64,000 nucleotides of DNA from Neobacillus niacini (GCF_023715785.1 NZ_JAMBOX010000017.1:51867-115866), one strand, 5' to 3'. Shown: positions 42,157-52,045, numbered from the stretch's first letter. Notes: generated by a model from the letters alone, not told the origin. Translations and numbers: made by a program.

Positions 42157-43541
42157 GATCGTTTTTTTAGTTTATATTGTAAGGTTTGCCTGGGAATGTC
42201 TAAAAGTTTGGCTGCTTGATTGATATTTCCGTCACACTGGTCCATCGCTTTCATGATCAGACTTTTCTCCAGCTCATCAAGATTTCTTCTTAATGACAGG
42301 CTCTCAGGCTTCTGATTTCGACGGGCAGGGCTTAACAACTGTTTTAACATGACCGGCAAATCCTCGATACCCAGGAGCTCGCGCTCACAAACGTTCATCA
42401 TATATTCAACTGTATGCTTTAGTTCACGGACATTCCCCGGCCATTGGTATTCCTGGAAAAATGATTGCAGCTGTTGATCCAGACCTTGAATGTTTTTCTG
42501 CAGATTACTGTTAAACTCCCCAATAAAATAATCGGTTAAAAACAAAATATCCTCTTTTCTTTCCCGAAGCGGCAGGAGCGAAAACGTAAATACGTTTAAC
42601 CGGTAATAGAGGTCGGACCGCAACAGCTGCTGTTGCAGCGCCTTGCCTGGATGGACATTTACTGCGGCAATTACGCGGACATCAACCAAAATATTCTCCG
42701 AGCCTCCAACCCTTCTTACAATCCCATCCTCCAATACCCTTAACAGCTTCGCCTGCAGTTCAATTGGCATGGTATGCAGCTCATCCAAAAACAGCGTTCC
42801 GCCATCGGAAAGCTCAAATAAACCCTTCCGATCAACCGCCCCGGTATAACTCCCCTTCGCCGTGCCAAACAAAATACTTTCAAGTAGTGATTCAGGAATG
42901 GCCGCACAATTTTGCGCAATAAATGGGCCATTGCTGCGGCGGGATTCATCATGGATCCCTTGGACAAAAAGTTCTTTCCCCGTCCCGGACTCTCCGTATA
43001 CGAGAATCGGAGAATCAGATTTTGCCAGCTTCCTAGCCTCTTCCTTTAGAAATTGAAAGGCGGAATTCACCGTCTTCAGGTCATTAAACGTGTATTTAAC
43101 CTGCTTTGGCAGCTTTTTCTTCCTGCTTTTATTTCGCCCTTTTTGCAGATCAAGCAATCTCTCCGAAAGCAGCTTCATCCGTGAATAATCCTTGGCAATT
43201 TCCACCGCGCCAATCACTTCGTCACCAAGAAGGATGGGAAGGGTGGTATTGATCGTATCAATCCTTGCTCCGTGCAGATTGACATAAACCTGAGTTTGAT
43301 TATAGATTGGCTTTGCTGTCTTGATCACCCTTAACAGCGTGCTTGAATCCTCGGTTAACGACGGGAAAGCCTCGAATAAATGTTTCCCAAGCACCTCGAC
43401 AACCTCAACGCCATCATGTCTGGCGGCCACTTCATTATAATAAATCGTTTTCCCCTCCGTATTGACCACATGGATTCCTTCATCAATACTTTTCAGAATT
43501 GCCGTTAAAACTTCCTGGGTTAATACGGTTAATTGCCCCAT
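42153..43541 (-). CDS. kamR: Sigma-54-dependent activator KamR
   Basis: A 462-residue enhancer-binding protein. PAS sensor (residues ~1-120), AAA+ domain with Walker A GESGTGKELF, the sigma-54 contact loop as KGSYTGA (variant of GAFTGA) and Walker B GGTLFLDELH, then a Fis-type helix-turn-helix NINQAAKLLDIPRQTLQYKL at the C-terminus. The Phe-to-Tyr change in the contact loop is tolerated in active members. Position next to a sigma-54 promoter identifies its target as kamA. The PAS ligand is unknown, possibly lysine-related. Confidence 0.92.
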   Translation of the reverse strand: MGQLTVLTQEVLTAILKSIDEGIHVVNTEGKTIYYNEVAARHDGVEVVEVLGKHLFEAFPSLTEDSSTLLRVIKTAKPIYNQTQVYVNLHGARIDTINTTLPILLGDEVIGAVEIAKDYSRMKLLSERLLDLQKGRNKSRKKKLPKQVKYTFNDLKTVNSAFQFLKEEARKLAKSDSPILVYGESGTGKELFVQGIHDESRRSNGPFIAQNCAAIPESLLESILFGTAKGSYTGAVDRKGLFELSDGGTLFLDELHTMPIELQAKLLRVLEDGIVRRVGGSENILVDVRVIAAVNVHPGKALQQQLLRSDLYYRLNVFTFSLLPLRERKEDILFLTDYFIGEFNSNLQKNIQGLDQQLQSFFQEYQWPGNVRELKHTVEYMMNVCERELLGIEDLPVMLKQLLSPARRNQKPESLSLRRNLDELEKSLIMKAMDQCDGNINQAAKLLDIPRQTLQYKLKKRS

Positions 43542-43601
43542 CCTTTCACCTTCCCTTCCTTAAAATGGGGTGCCGAAAAGTTGTCATCTAAAGCCGAAAT
43601 T

Positions 43602-44456
43602 TTAGCAGCCTGCCAAATCCTTTACCCACATATTCATATTTTCAAGCTTGTCATAAATATAGACGTTATTCATTAACCTGCCTCGGTAGGAATATCCAAG
43701 CTGGTATAAAACGGCATTCATCCCAAACGACAGCGATCTTGCTATCGAATAAGCACAAAAAATCCCTTTCCGTTGCAGCTCTCCCTCAAGTTCCTGTAGG
43801 ATCAGCTTCATTAACCCATATTTTCGATGCTCGGTCAGTGTTGCACAATCGGTTAATTCGGCATTTTTGTAAAATCCATTTATTTCGGCTGAGGCAGCAC
43901 TGACGATTTTTTCTTGATAAAAGAAAGCATAATATAGCGTCCCTTCCTTCATCGTCTTTTTAATGTATTCGGAATCCTGCAGTGGTGTCGGATAGATTTG
44001 AAACACCTGAGAGTAAAGAGCGGAGAGCTGTTCAGCATGTGTTTCATTCACCTTTTTCAATTGATATTCCTTTGGTGGAGTGGACTTTAGTGACGAAGAA
44101 TCCAATTGATAAATCGAATGAACAATTCCGTCCTCCATAAGCCAATGATTGTTATGCTTTCGGTCTGATGTGTAGAACTTTGAAAATAAAATGGCATCTG
44201 AGCCGTGAAAATAGCGGTCTATCACTGCCTCAGGCTGCAGACCAAACTCAAACAGTTTAAGAGTATCCTCTTTTCGGCCTTTAACAATTAATTTTTCAGC
44301 CTTGTGCTTGCGGACAAGGATTTCCGCCTCTTCAAGTGCCTGCTTTAGATTCCCACGATAATCATCTACTCGGATTCTTTTATTAAACGGATCGGTATAG
44401 ACCGCAAGATAATAACCAAAGTTTTCTAGAATTAAGGTAGTAGCCTGCTGATTCAT
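43602..44456 (-). CDS. ablB: Putative beta-lysine N-acetyltransferase
   Basis: A 284-residue YodP/AblB homologue. The C-terminal GNAT fold has LSALYSQVFQIYPTPLQDSE and the acetyl-CoA region in CATLTEHRKYGLMKLILQEL. AblB acetylates the epsilon-amino group of beta-lysine, giving N-epsilon-acetyl-beta-lysine, an osmolyte in methanogens; in bacilli the product may be degraded by the neighbouring CoA-transferase genes. AGGGGTG lies 5 bases before ATG. The gene is 60 bases upstream of kamR. Confidence 0.9.
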   Translation of the reverse strand: MNQQATTLILENFGYYLAVYTDPFNKRIRVDDYRGNLKQALEEAEILVRKHKAEKLIVKGRKEDTLKLFEFGLQPEAVIDRYFHGSDAILFSKFYTSDRKHNNHWLMEDGIVHSIYQLDSSSLKSTPPKEYQLKKVNETHAEQLSALYSQVFQIYPTPLQDSEYIKKTMKEGTLYYAFFYQEKIVSAASAEINGFYKNAELTDCATLTEHRKYGLMKLILQELEGELQRKGIFCAYSIARSLSFGMNAVLYQLGYSYRGRLMNNVYIYDKLENMNMWVKDLAGC

Positions 44457-44587
44457 TTCTTCACCCCTCGTATAACGATTCGAAAAAATGCCTGGCCATG
44501 TTTGCAGCCAGACATTCCATGTACATCATACCTGTCATTATTCGCTTTCGTGCGGTCCGTTTCCTTCCAAATAGGATAAAAATCAGT

Positions 44588-45856
44588 CTATTGGGCTATT
44601 TCACACCATTTTAATAGAGTCAGGGCAATGATTTCACTGGCAGCGAACATTTCTTCCAGAATAATATATTCGTTCGCGTCATGGGCCATTTCAGTCGTTC
44701 CCGGCCCAAACACTATAACCGGGGTACCGCCTACATTGGAAAGGATACCGCCATCTGTTCCCCATGGACTTGCTTCGATGACCGGCGACCTACCCTTGAT
44801 TTCTGTGAAACTTTCACGAAGCTGAGTAATTAACAGGTGATCAGTTGCCAAGCTGCCAGGCAGCCACTGGGCTCCGAACCACTCCAGCTTCACAGGATTG
44901 GCTTCAAACCATTCATCCTCAAGCTTTAAACCTTCCAGAGACCGTTCCATTTCATGTTGAGCATTTTGAATGGTCTCCTCGGGTGCCACACCCATTCGAC
45001 CTTCGATGATTGCGGTGTCTGGGACCGATGACGGCCACTGGCCGCTGGAAATTTTCCCAATGTTGATTGGAATTGGAATAGGGGTTTTTTCATAAAGAGG
45101 ATCGGTAATTTCCGCATTTCTATCTTTCTCTAACTTTTGTAAACTTTGAATCACTGTCATTGATTTTTCAATTGCGCTAACCCCTTCATATCTGGTGCCG
45201 CCGTGCGCAGCCTTGCCGGTCACTATGATTCGAAACCACATTGATCCCTGCTGTTTCGGAAAAATTTTCATGTTCGTCGGTTCGGGAATGATAGCGCCAT
45301 CGGCTTGATATCCCCGAAGGACTGCAGCCAACGTACCGGCACCGCCGCTTTCTTCTTCGATTACGCTTTGAAAAATCACATCACCTTTTAGCTTGATTCC
45401 AGAGGCGATAATCGATTCAAGCGCCAATAACAAAGAAACGGTTCCGCCCTTCATATCGGTTGCCCCTCGGCCATACAGCTTTCCAGATTCAATATGCCCG
45501 CTAAAAGGATCAAGTTCCCAACTCGTTTCATCGCCGACTGGGACAACATCTATGTGGCCATTTAAGATAATCGATTTACCGCCGCCGGACCCTTTTAGTA
45601 CAGCCACTAAGTTAGGGTTTCCGGCAAAGTTTTGACGATCACAGCAGAAGGCCGGGTGGCCGGCCAGTTCCTCCCTGTCAAGCTCCCATAAATCCACCGC
45701 CAATCCGAGCTGGCGGCATTTTTCAATCAGAATGGCTTGCGCACTACTTTCCTGCCCCCTGGTACTATTTTCTCTGACAAGCAATTGCAGAAGCCTGGCT
45801 CCCCTTGCACGATTCTCCTTCAACCAGCTTTTGACGTTTATTTCATGGGTTGTCAA
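44588..45856 (-). CDS. yodQ: M20-family peptidase/deacylase (YodQ)
   Basis: A 422-residue ArgE/DapE-type zinc hydrolase. Metal motif SIILNGHIDVVPVGD, the Asp-containing GRGATDMKGG, the catalytic VIEEESGGAG and a dimerisation domain GKAAHGGTRYEGVSAIEK. It could remove the acetyl group in the beta-lysine route. I use TTG 45856, 8 bases after AAGGAG; the longer frame to 45883 starts without a site. Confidence 0.88.
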   Translation of the reverse strand: MTTHEINVKSWLKENRARGARLLQLLVRENSTRGQESSAQAILIEKCRQLGLAVDLWELDREELAGHPAFCCDRQNFAGNPNLVAVLKGSGGGKSIILNGHIDVVPVGDETSWELDPFSGHIESGKLYGRGATDMKGGTVSLLLALESIIASGIKLKGDVIFQSVIEEESGGAGTLAAVLRGYQADGAIIPEPTNMKIFPKQQGSMWFRIIVTGKAAHGGTRYEGVSAIEKSMTVIQSLQKLEKDRNAEITDPLYEKTPIPIPINIGKISSGQWPSSVPDTAIIEGRMGVAPEETIQNAQHEMERSLEGLKLEDEWFEANPVKLEWFGAQWLPGSLATDHLLITQLRESFTEIKGRSPVIEASPWGTDGGILSNVGGTPVIVFGPGTTEMAHDANEYIILEEMFAASEIIALTLLKWCEIAQ

Positions 45857-45886
45857 TTGCACCACTCCTTCACAAAATTGCAATGA

Positions 45887-46552
45887 TCAATATGGAATCT
45901 TCCTTACTTTTTGACTAATGATAAATTCACATTCTGTTTTATTGGCTATATCTGCAACATCATAGGGTGCAAAAATTTCTGTGAGCACGAGTCCTTCATT
46001 GGTTACCTGAAAGACGGCCAACTCTGTAATGATAAGATCGACACAAGCTATTGAAGTTAACGGCATGGTACATTCACGTAAAATCTTGGAGTTGCCAGCC
46101 TTGTCACAATGATTCATCAACACGATAACCTTTTTGGCCTTTTGGGCAAGTTCCATTGCTCCACCCATGCCTGGCACTTTCTTCCCTGGTACAATCCAGT
46201 TTGCCAAATCGCCGCGCTCACTGACCTGAAGCGACCCCAAAATGGTGATATCCACTCGGCCCCTGCGAATCATCGCAAACGAAACGGCACTGTCACAATA
46301 CGAACCCCCCGTTTTTAAAGTTACAGGAAATCCGCCGGCATTGCAGAGGTTTTCATCCTCGTCTCCTCTAGCAGGACTGGGCCCCATCCCGGTAATCCCA
46401 TTCTCAGCATGAAACATGACATTTATATCGGCCGGCAAATGATTGGGAACAAGAGATGGGATGCCGATTCCAAGGTTGACTACCATACAAGATTGGATTT
46501 CCTCTGCAGCTCTTCGTGCCAGTCGATTCCTGATATCTATTCCCATGCCCAT
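45887..46552 (-). CDS. yodR: 3-oxoacid CoA-transferase subunit B (YodR)
   Basis: A 221-residue CoA-transferase subunit. The catalytic glutamate lies in HAENGITGMGP, followed by GGSYCDSAVSFAMIRRGR and VMNHCDKAGNSKI. With YodS it would activate a beta-keto or beta-amino acid from lysine as a CoA ester. ATG 46552 is 9 bases after GGGGGT; TTG 46558 is too close to it. The start overlaps yodS by 16 bases. Confidence 0.9.
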   Translation of the reverse strand: MGMGIDIRNRLARRAAEEIQSCMVVNLGIGIPSLVPNHLPADINVMFHAENGITGMGPSPARGDEDENLCNAGGFPVTLKTGGSYCDSAVSFAMIRRGRVDITILGSLQVSERGDLANWIVPGKKVPGMGGAMELAQKAKKVIVLMNHCDKAGNSKILRECTMPLTSIACVDLIITELAVFQVTNEGLVLTEIFAPYDVADIANKTECEFIISQKVRKIPY

Positions 46553-47247
46553 GTCCAATTTACCCCCTTGGAAGGAATCACATAATCGACGAATACACCT
46601 GGTGTGATGATTTCTTCCGGATCCAAACTTCCTAGCGAGATAATTTCCTCGACTTCCGCAATTGTGATATCTCCGGCCATCGCGACGAGCGGATTGGTAT
46701 TACGAGCACTTTTGTCATAAATCAAATTTCCGTACTCATCTGCCTTTTTGGCATAAACGATCGACACTTCTGCTGTTAGGGCGGACTCCACAAGATAATC
46801 CCTGCCATTAAGACAAAGGCGCGGTTTGCCCTTTGCGACAATTTCGTTATCCATCCCAATATCCGATAAAATTGCCGGAAGGCCGACACCGCCTGCACGG
46901 ATTCTTTCAGCCAAAATGCCTTGAGGTGAAAACTCCACCTCAAGTTTCCCTTCATGCATGAACTGGCCGGCAAAGGGGTTGGAGCCAATATGGGAGGCTA
47001 TGACTTTGGAGGCCCGCCCTTGACTCACCAATTTACCTATGCCAATATGCGGAAACCCTGTATCATTGCCAATCAATGTCAAATTACTGACCCCTTTTTC
47101 TAGAATGCCATCGATTAGCGACGGTGGTGTACCGACACCGCCAAAGCCGCCAAACATTAAGGTCATCCCATCTTTGAAATACTCCATTACCTTTTCTAAC
47201 GTCGTAATTTTTCCAAACTTATTTTCCACTTTGCTATCACCAGCCAT
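46537..47247 (-). CDS. yodS: 3-oxoacid CoA-transferase subunit A (YodS)
   Basis: A 236-residue partner of YodR. CoA-binding GGFGGVGTPPSLIDGI and the FSPQGILAERIRAGGVGLPA region are typical of subunit A. The ATG shares bases with the yodT stop (TGATG), so the operon is tightly coupled. Substrate is inferred from operon context, not known. Confidence 0.9.
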   Translation of the reverse strand: MAGDSKVENKFGKITTLEKVMEYFKDGMTLMFGGFGGVGTPPSLIDGILEKGVSNLTLIGNDTGFPHIGIGKLVSQGRASKVIASHIGSNPFAGQFMHEGKLEVEFSPQGILAERIRAGGVGLPAILSDIGMDNEIVAKGKPRLCLNGRDYLVESALTAEVSIVYAKKADEYGNLIYDKSARNTNPLVAMAGDITIAEVEEIISLGSLDPEEIITPGVFVDYVIPSKGVNWTWAWE

Positions 47248-48587
47248 CAATCGATTTGTATTTGCTTTGAAAAGGCGGCAAATGTTTCTGCTAGTAAATC
47301 AATTAATTCATCCATTTCCTGTTCAGTAATCGTTAACGGTGGCGAAATAATGATGGCATCCCCGTTAACCCCATCAATTCCGGCACCGGCCGGGTAGACA
47401 ATTAGTCCTTTTTCCTTGGCAAGCTCAATCATCTTTTGGGTAATTAATGCGGTACGAGGAAAAGGAGCTTTAGTTTTTCGGTCGATAACAAATTCAATCC
47501 CTAGCAGCAGCCCCTTGCCGCGGACATCACCGACAAATGAGAATTGGTCCATTAATTTTTCAAGCCGTTTTCTTAAATACTCACCTTTTTCTTCTACTTT
47601 TCTCATAATCTTGTGTTTTTCGATATATTCGATCACCGCCAAAGAAACCGCACAAGACTGGGGATTCGCACTCAAGGTGTGCCCGCTCATGACCGATTTT
47701 GACCCGGCTAGAATCGGCTTCATCACCTTTTCACTAGCCACTGCAGCAGCAATTGGGGCATAACCGGCACCCATGCCTTTACCAAGTGTGACTATGTCAG
47801 GGACAACCTCCCAATGCTCACAGGCAAGTATTGTCCCAGTCCTACCGGAACCTGTCATCACCTCATCGGCAATAAAGAGAATACTATGATCATCACAGAT
47901 TTTTTTAATAATCTTAAAATAATCCTTTGGCGGCGTAATGGCAGCACCTGCAGCACCAACTACCGGTTCGGCAATAAAGGCTGCTATGTTATCTGAACCG
48001 ATCCGTTTGATTGCCGTTTCCAGCTCTCTTGCACATAAATGGTTGCAGGACGGGGCCTCTAAGCTATATGGACAACGGTAGCAGTAGGGCGGGTTGATTA
48101 CCGGAAAATCCTCCAAGAGCGGTACAAACCTTGCCCTTCTGCCGGTATGCCCTGACATTGAAAGCGCTCCCAAAGTAATCCCGTGATAGCTTACCCATCT
48201 AGACAATACCTTTGTCTTCGTGTAAATCCCCTGTTCCTGCCAGTATTGAATTGCCATTTTCATCGCCGTTTCCGTCGCTTCAGATCCGCTGTTGACGAAA
48301 AAGCTCCAATTCAGATCCCCTGGGGCCAGGCTGGCGATTTTTTTAGCCAATTTTTCTGCCGCCTCACTTGTAAACTGAGAACGATAAACGAATGATACTT
48401 TTTTGGCCTGTTCAGTCATTGCCTCAATAATCTCTTGCACTCCATGTCCAATATTCGCGGTGACAGCACCGGAAGCGGCATCCAAGTATTTTTTTCCATC
48501 GATATCGTACAAAAAGACTCCTTTTCCATAGTCGATAATAGGGTAGGCTTCATTAAGCATCGGTTTGATTAAATACGATTGATTCAC
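47247..48587 (-). CDS. yodT: Class III aminotransferase (YodT)
   Basis: A ~446-residue PLP transaminase. SGSEATETAMKMA, the YHGITLGALSMSGHTGRR region, LFIADEVMTGSGRTG and the PLP lysine in DIVTLGKGMGAGYAP. It probably removes an amino group in the beta-lysine pathway. Start is uncertain: GTG 48587 (MNQSYLIKP...) agrees with relatives and with a CATACAAT -10 box at 48642-48649, which would leave almost no leader for TTG 48626. Confidence 0.9.
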   Translation of the reverse strand: MNQSYLIKPMLNEAYPIIDYGKGVFLYDIDGKKYLDAASGAVTANIGHGVQEIIEAMTEQAKKVSFVYRSQFTSEAAEKLAKKIASLAPGDLNWSFFVNSGSEATETAMKMAIQYWQEQGIYTKTKVLSRWVSYHGITLGALSMSGHTGRRARFVPLLEDFPVINPPYCYRCPYSLEAPSCNHLCARELETAIKRIGSDNIAAFIAEPVVGAAGAAITPPKDYFKIIKKICDDHSILFIADEVMTGSGRTGTILACEHWEVVPDIVTLGKGMGAGYAPIAAAVASEKVMKPILAGSKSVMSGHTLSANPQSCAVSLAVIEYIEKHKIMRKVEEKGEYLRKRLEKLMDQFSFVGDVRGKGLLLGIEFVIDRKTKAPFPRTALITQKMIELAKEKGLIVYPAGAGIDGVNGDAIIISPPLTITEQEMDELIDLLAETFAAFSKQIQID

Positions 48588-48641
48588 CGCATATCCCACT
48601 TCCTTTTTAAAAATTGCATCGTCCAATTGTTCCTTATTAAA

Positions 48642-48649
48642 ATTGTATG
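48642..48649 (-). promoter_or_regulatory. Sigma-E-like -10 box upstream of yodT
   Basis: CATACAAT on the minus strand is an exact sigma-E -10. The expected -35 (about 14 bases further) is weak. The yodT-kamA operon of B. subtilis is sigma-E-dependent, which fits. Confidence 0.4.
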
Positions 48650-48753
48650 ATTGATGGTTGAGTTTCTTTCATCGTTTTAACCTCAACCAATCTTTTACTT
48701 TTTTCATGGTGTGTTATAGAATAGCAGTTAGATTAGATAGAGGACTGAATGGG

Positions 48754-50115
48754 ATGAACTCAAAAGGAAAACTACAAGCTAAATCAAAGGAAATGTCTGC
48801 ATTCCAATTAATTATTATTTTTTATTTGTCTGCCCTCATTATTTCTACCTTGCTGATCAAACTGCCAATTGCTCTTCAACCGAATGTGAAGCTTAGCTTT
48901 ATTGATGCTATGTTTACAGCGGCAAGCGCCATCAGCGTAACCGGCCTGAGTGCTATCTCACTTAAGGATACCTTTAATAACTTCGGAATTTTCCTACTTT
49001 GCGTCATGCTGCAATTGGGCGGGCTTGGGGTTATGTCGTTAAGTACGTTTCTATGGGTTATGGTAGGGAAAAAAGTCGGCTTAAAGGAACGTCAGCTGAT
49101 TATGATTGACAATAATCAGTCAAATCTCGCCGGCCTCGTACAAATGGCAAAGCGGATTTTCATCATTATTACTTCAATTGAAATCATTGGCGGCATTATC
49201 TTGGGGCTCCATTTTTATAAGTATTACGAGAGCTTTTCAACTGCTTTTAAACATGGATTTTTTGCCTCCATCAGCGCCACAACAAATGCCGGTTTTGACA
49301 TTACCGGCGAATCACTGGTGCCATTCGAGAACGACTACTTTGTCCAATTTATCGTTATGTCATTGATTATTATCGGAGCAATCGGGTTTCCGGTGATCGT
49401 AGAAGTATATGAATTTTTTCTCACCTTGAAAAATAAGAAAAAGTTCCATTTTACCCTGTTTACTAAACTAACCACTTTAACCTTTGTCATTCTGACTGTT
49501 CTTGGGGCGTTATTCATTTATTTGTTGGATATCGACCACTTTTTTGCGGATAAGAATTGGCATGAATCATTCTTTTATGCCTTTTTCCATTCAGTCACAA
49601 CCAAAAGTGCCGGACTAGCGACAACAGATATGAACGAATTTACCATCAGCAATCAACTGTTTATGTCGATGCTCATGTTCATTGGCGGTTCACCGAGCAG
49701 TGCAAGTGGTGGAATTCGTACGACCACATTTGCGATTATTATTTTGGCCATCATTTTTTATGCGCAAGGAAAAGGTTCCATCAAAATTTTCAAACGTGAA
49801 CTGAATCAAGATGATGTGTTAAAATCATTCATCGTTTTGACGTCTGCGCTGATTTTGTGTCTATTCTCGATTGTCATCTTGTCCATTACTGAAAAGGGCA
49901 CCATCATCGAAATTATTTATGAAGTCTCTTCCGCTTTCGGAACCAACGGACTCTCACTCGGTTTGACTCCGAGATTGTCAACCTTCGGCAAAGTCCTGTT
50001 GATCATTTTAATGTTTATTGGCCGGGTCGGAATTGTGACGTGCCTGCTAATGATGCGAGGAAAAGGCAGAAAGGAAACCTTCCATTATCCTAAGGAAAAA
50101 GTCATTATCGGATAA
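48754..50115 (+). CDS. Trk/Ktr-type potassium transporter subunit
   Basis: A 453-residue TrkH/KtrB-family membrane protein with four M1-P-M2 repeats. Filter-like loops are seen: ASAISVTGLSAIS, SATTNAGFDITGE, SVTTKSAGLATTDM and SSAFGTNGLSLGL. It needs a cytosolic RCK partner (KtrA/KtrC), which is not in the window. ATG 48754 follows GAGGA by ~9 bases; the longer frame to 48658 begins with a non-conserved, poorly supported stretch. Confidence 0.9.
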   Translation: MNSKGKLQAKSKEMSAFQLIIIFYLSALIISTLLIKLPIALQPNVKLSFIDAMFTAASAISVTGLSAISLKDTFNNFGIFLLCVMLQLGGLGVMSLSTFLWVMVGKKVGLKERQLIMIDNNQSNLAGLVQMAKRIFIIITSIEIIGGIILGLHFYKYYESFSTAFKHGFFASISATTNAGFDITGESLVPFENDYFVQFIVMSLIIIGAIGFPVIVEVYEFFLTLKNKKKFHFTLFTKLTTLTFVILTVLGALFIYLLDIDHFFADKNWHESFFYAFFHSVTTKSAGLATTDMNEFTISNQLFMSMLMFIGGSPSSASGGIRTTTFAIIILAIIFYAQGKGSIKIFKRELNQDDVLKSFIVLTSALILCLFSIVILSITEKGTIIEIIYEVSSAFGTNGLSLGLTPRLSTFGKVLLIILMFIGRVGIVTCLLMMRGKGRKETFHYPKEKVIIG

Positions 50116-50123
50116 GAGCATGA

Positions 50124-50158
50124 AAAACGGCCGACTCATCACAGAGTCAGCCGTTTTC
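50124..50158 (+). terminator. Terminator after the potassium transporter
   Basis: AAAACGGCcGACTC/GAGTCaGCCGTTTT stem followed by CATTTTT. Confidence 0.8.
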
Positions 50159-50162
50159 ATTT

Positions 50163-50339
50163 TTAAACTACCCAGCTTGCACCGATAATGATGAGAAGAA
50201 TAAACAGGACAACAATCAGCGCAAACCCGCCAAATCCAAATCCGAATCCGCCGCCAAAGCCACCGCCGTACCCGAAACCACCTGCCGGGTAGCCGCCGCC
50301 GCAGCAACCATCATAACCGTATCCATATCCACCATACAT
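50163..50339 (-). CDS. YjcZ-family sporulation protein
   Basis: 58 residues: MYGGYGYGYDGCCGGGYPAG, then Gly/Phe/Tyr-rich repeats and the hydrophobic tail GFALIVVLFILLIIIGASWV. That tail and the Gly-Tyr head define the YjcZ family of small membrane proteins in sporulating bacilli (SpoVM/CmpA-size). GGAGG lies ~10 bases before ATG 50339. It is shorter than usual ORF cut-offs. Role unknown. Confidence 0.88.
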   Translation of the reverse strand: MYGGYGYGYDGCCGGGYPAGGFGYGGGFGGGFGFGFGGFALIVVLFILLIIIGASWVV

Positions 50340-50456
50340 TTGCAGTCACTCCTCCTTTGTTTCTGTTCATGGTTACTTTATGTAGTAGGTACTTGACCTG
50401 TATGTGCATACGCCTATATTATGAAAGACAATGATAAAACTGGCGGTGGAGAAAAA

Positions 50457-51050
50457 ATGAAATCAATCATTAAAAGCTTTATTAACGGGATTTTGACCAT
50501 TGTTCCCATCATACTGGTCATCTACGTAATTTATAAAACATTTTTATTTCTGGACGGAATTTTGGGTGATTCATTACGGCCTTATTTAAGGGAAGATTAC
50601 ATCCCGGGGATTGGCCTGTTAACCACTTTCATTTTGATTACACTATTAGGCTGGCTGTCTACCAAATACTTGACCGGAAAAATGATTAAATTGATTGACC
50701 GGCTACTGGATAAAATCCCTGTGGTCAAAACGATTTATTCTGTCATAAAAGACACGATCCAATCCTTTCTGGGGGAGAAGAAATCTTTTTCGAAGGTTGC
50801 TTTGGTGGTGATTCCGGGGACTGAAATGCGCAGCGTCGGCTTTATTACCTCAGAGGCGCTGGAGGAATTTTATAGCCCATTAAAGGACCATGTTGCGGTT
50901 TATGTCCCGCAAACCTTTCAGGTGGCAGGATTCACCTTTCTGATTCAGAAAGAGCAAGTGGAAATTATTGATGTAAAGCCTGAAGATGCGATGAAATTCA
51001 TCCTATCGGGCGGGATGACATCGAGTGGAAAGCAGAAGGAAAAAAGTTAA
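50457..51050 (+). CDS. DUF502 membrane protein
   Basis: A 197-residue protein with two membrane helices (about 9-31 and 52-74) and a soluble C-terminal domain: PVVKTIYSVIKDTIQSFLGE, VALVVIPGTEMRSVGFITSE, VAVYVPQTFQVAGFTFLI. This is the DUF502 pattern. Function unknown. GGTGGAG lies 5 bases before ATG 50457. Confidence 0.9.
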   Translation: MKSIIKSFINGILTIVPIILVIYVIYKTFLFLDGILGDSLRPYLREDYIPGIGLLTTFILITLLGWLSTKYLTGKMIKLIDRLLDKIPVVKTIYSVIKDTIQSFLGEKKSFSKVALVVIPGTEMRSVGFITSEALEEFYSPLKDHVAVYVPQTFQVAGFTFLIQKEQVEIIDVKPEDAMKFILSGGMTSSGKQKEKS

Positions 51051-51076
51051 AGCCGCAATTACGCGGCTTTTTTATT
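51049..51076. terminator. Terminator between DUF502 gene and msrB
   Basis: AAAGCCGC/GCGGCTTT with loop aattac and TTTTTT after it. Confidence 0.85.
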
Positions 51077-51509
51077 TTTGATCAAACAGTTTTACATATT
51101 CCCCGTATCCTTCTTTTTCAAGATCTTCCTTTGGGATGAATCGTAATGCTGCGGAGTTGATACAATATCGCAGTCCTGTCGGCTCGGGGCCATCTTCAAA
51201 AACGTGACCCAAATGGGAATCGGCTGATTTGCTTCTCACTTCGGTACGAACCATGAAATGGCTGAAATCGGATTTTTCCAATATCTCAGCGTCTTCAATT
51301 GGCTTGGTGAAGCTCGGCCAGCCGCAGCCAGCATCAAATTTATCGAGCGAACTGAACAATGGCTTACCTGAGACTATGTCTACATAGATGCCATCACGGG
51401 TCTCATTCCAATATTCATTGCGAAACGGCGGCTCCGTGCCATTATTTTGCGTTACTTCAAATTGCATTGGTGTCAGTTCTTTTTTTAACTGCTCTACATC
51501 TCTTTTCAT
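51072..51509 (-). CDS. msrB: Methionine-R-sulfoxide reductase B
   Basis: 145 residues. Catalytic Cys in TGLRYCINSAALRF and the FDAGCGWPSF loop (possible resolving Cys). The two CxxC zinc pairs of many MsrBs are absent, as in the zinc-free subgroup. It repairs R-sulfoxides of methionine in oxidised proteins. Its ATG overlaps the msrA stop (TAATG), so the two reductases are made together. Confidence 0.95.
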   Translation of the reverse strand: MKRDVEQLKKELTPMQFEVTQNNGTEPPFRNEYWNETRDGIYVDIVSGKPLFSSLDKFDAGCGWPSFTKPIEDAEILEKSDFSHFMVRTEVRSKSADSHLGHVFEDGPEPTGLRYCINSAALRFIPKEDLEKEGYGEYVKLFDQK

Positions 51510-52045
51510 TATTTCTGCTCCCCCCAGTGCTGTTGAATAAACCCGGCACGGCCGGAACCAATACGGTATCGTTCATAGTGGGCCGGATTTTTCTTATAGT
51601 AATGCTGATGATACTCTTCTGCCGGATAAAACGTTTTGGCAGGCAGTATTGGCGTCACAACGGGCTTGTTAAACCGGCCGCTAGCTGCCAGCAATTCTCT
51701 AGATTCTTCGGCCAATCGTTTTTGTTCGTCATTATGGTAAAAAATAGCGGTTTGATAGGACTGGCCTCGGTCATAAAATTGGCCGCCCTGGTCTGTCGGG
51801 TCAATTTGCTGCCAAAATAATTCAAGCAGTTTTTCATAAGGAAAAACTTCCGGGTCAAAGGTAATTTGCACTGCTTCATAATGCCCGGTGGTGTCCGTAC
51901 AAACTTGCTGATAGGTTGGGTTTTCTACTGTTCCGCCGGTATAGCCGGAGACAACACTGATAATTCCAGGCTGTTCATCGAACGGCTTCACCATACACCA
52001 GAAACAGCCGCCGGCAAACGTCGCCAGTTGGTTCGATTTTTTCAC
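51509..52045 (-). CDS. msrA: Methionine-S-sulfoxide reductase A
   Basis: 178 residues with the catalytic signature FAGGCFWCMVKPFDEQPGI near the N-terminus and the TDTTGHYEAVQITFDP and PAEEYHQHYY regions. GTG start with GGGGTGG 4 bases upstream. Together with msrB it covers both sulfoxide stereoisomers. Confidence 0.95.
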   Translation of the reverse strand: MKKSNQLATFAGGCFWCMVKPFDEQPGIISVVSGYTGGTVENPTYQQVCTDTTGHYEAVQITFDPEVFPYEKLLELFWQQIDPTDQGGQFYDRGQSYQTAIFYHNDEQKRLAEESRELLAASGRFNKPVVTPILPAKTFYPAEEYHQHYYKKNPAHYERYRIGSGRAGFIQQHWGEQK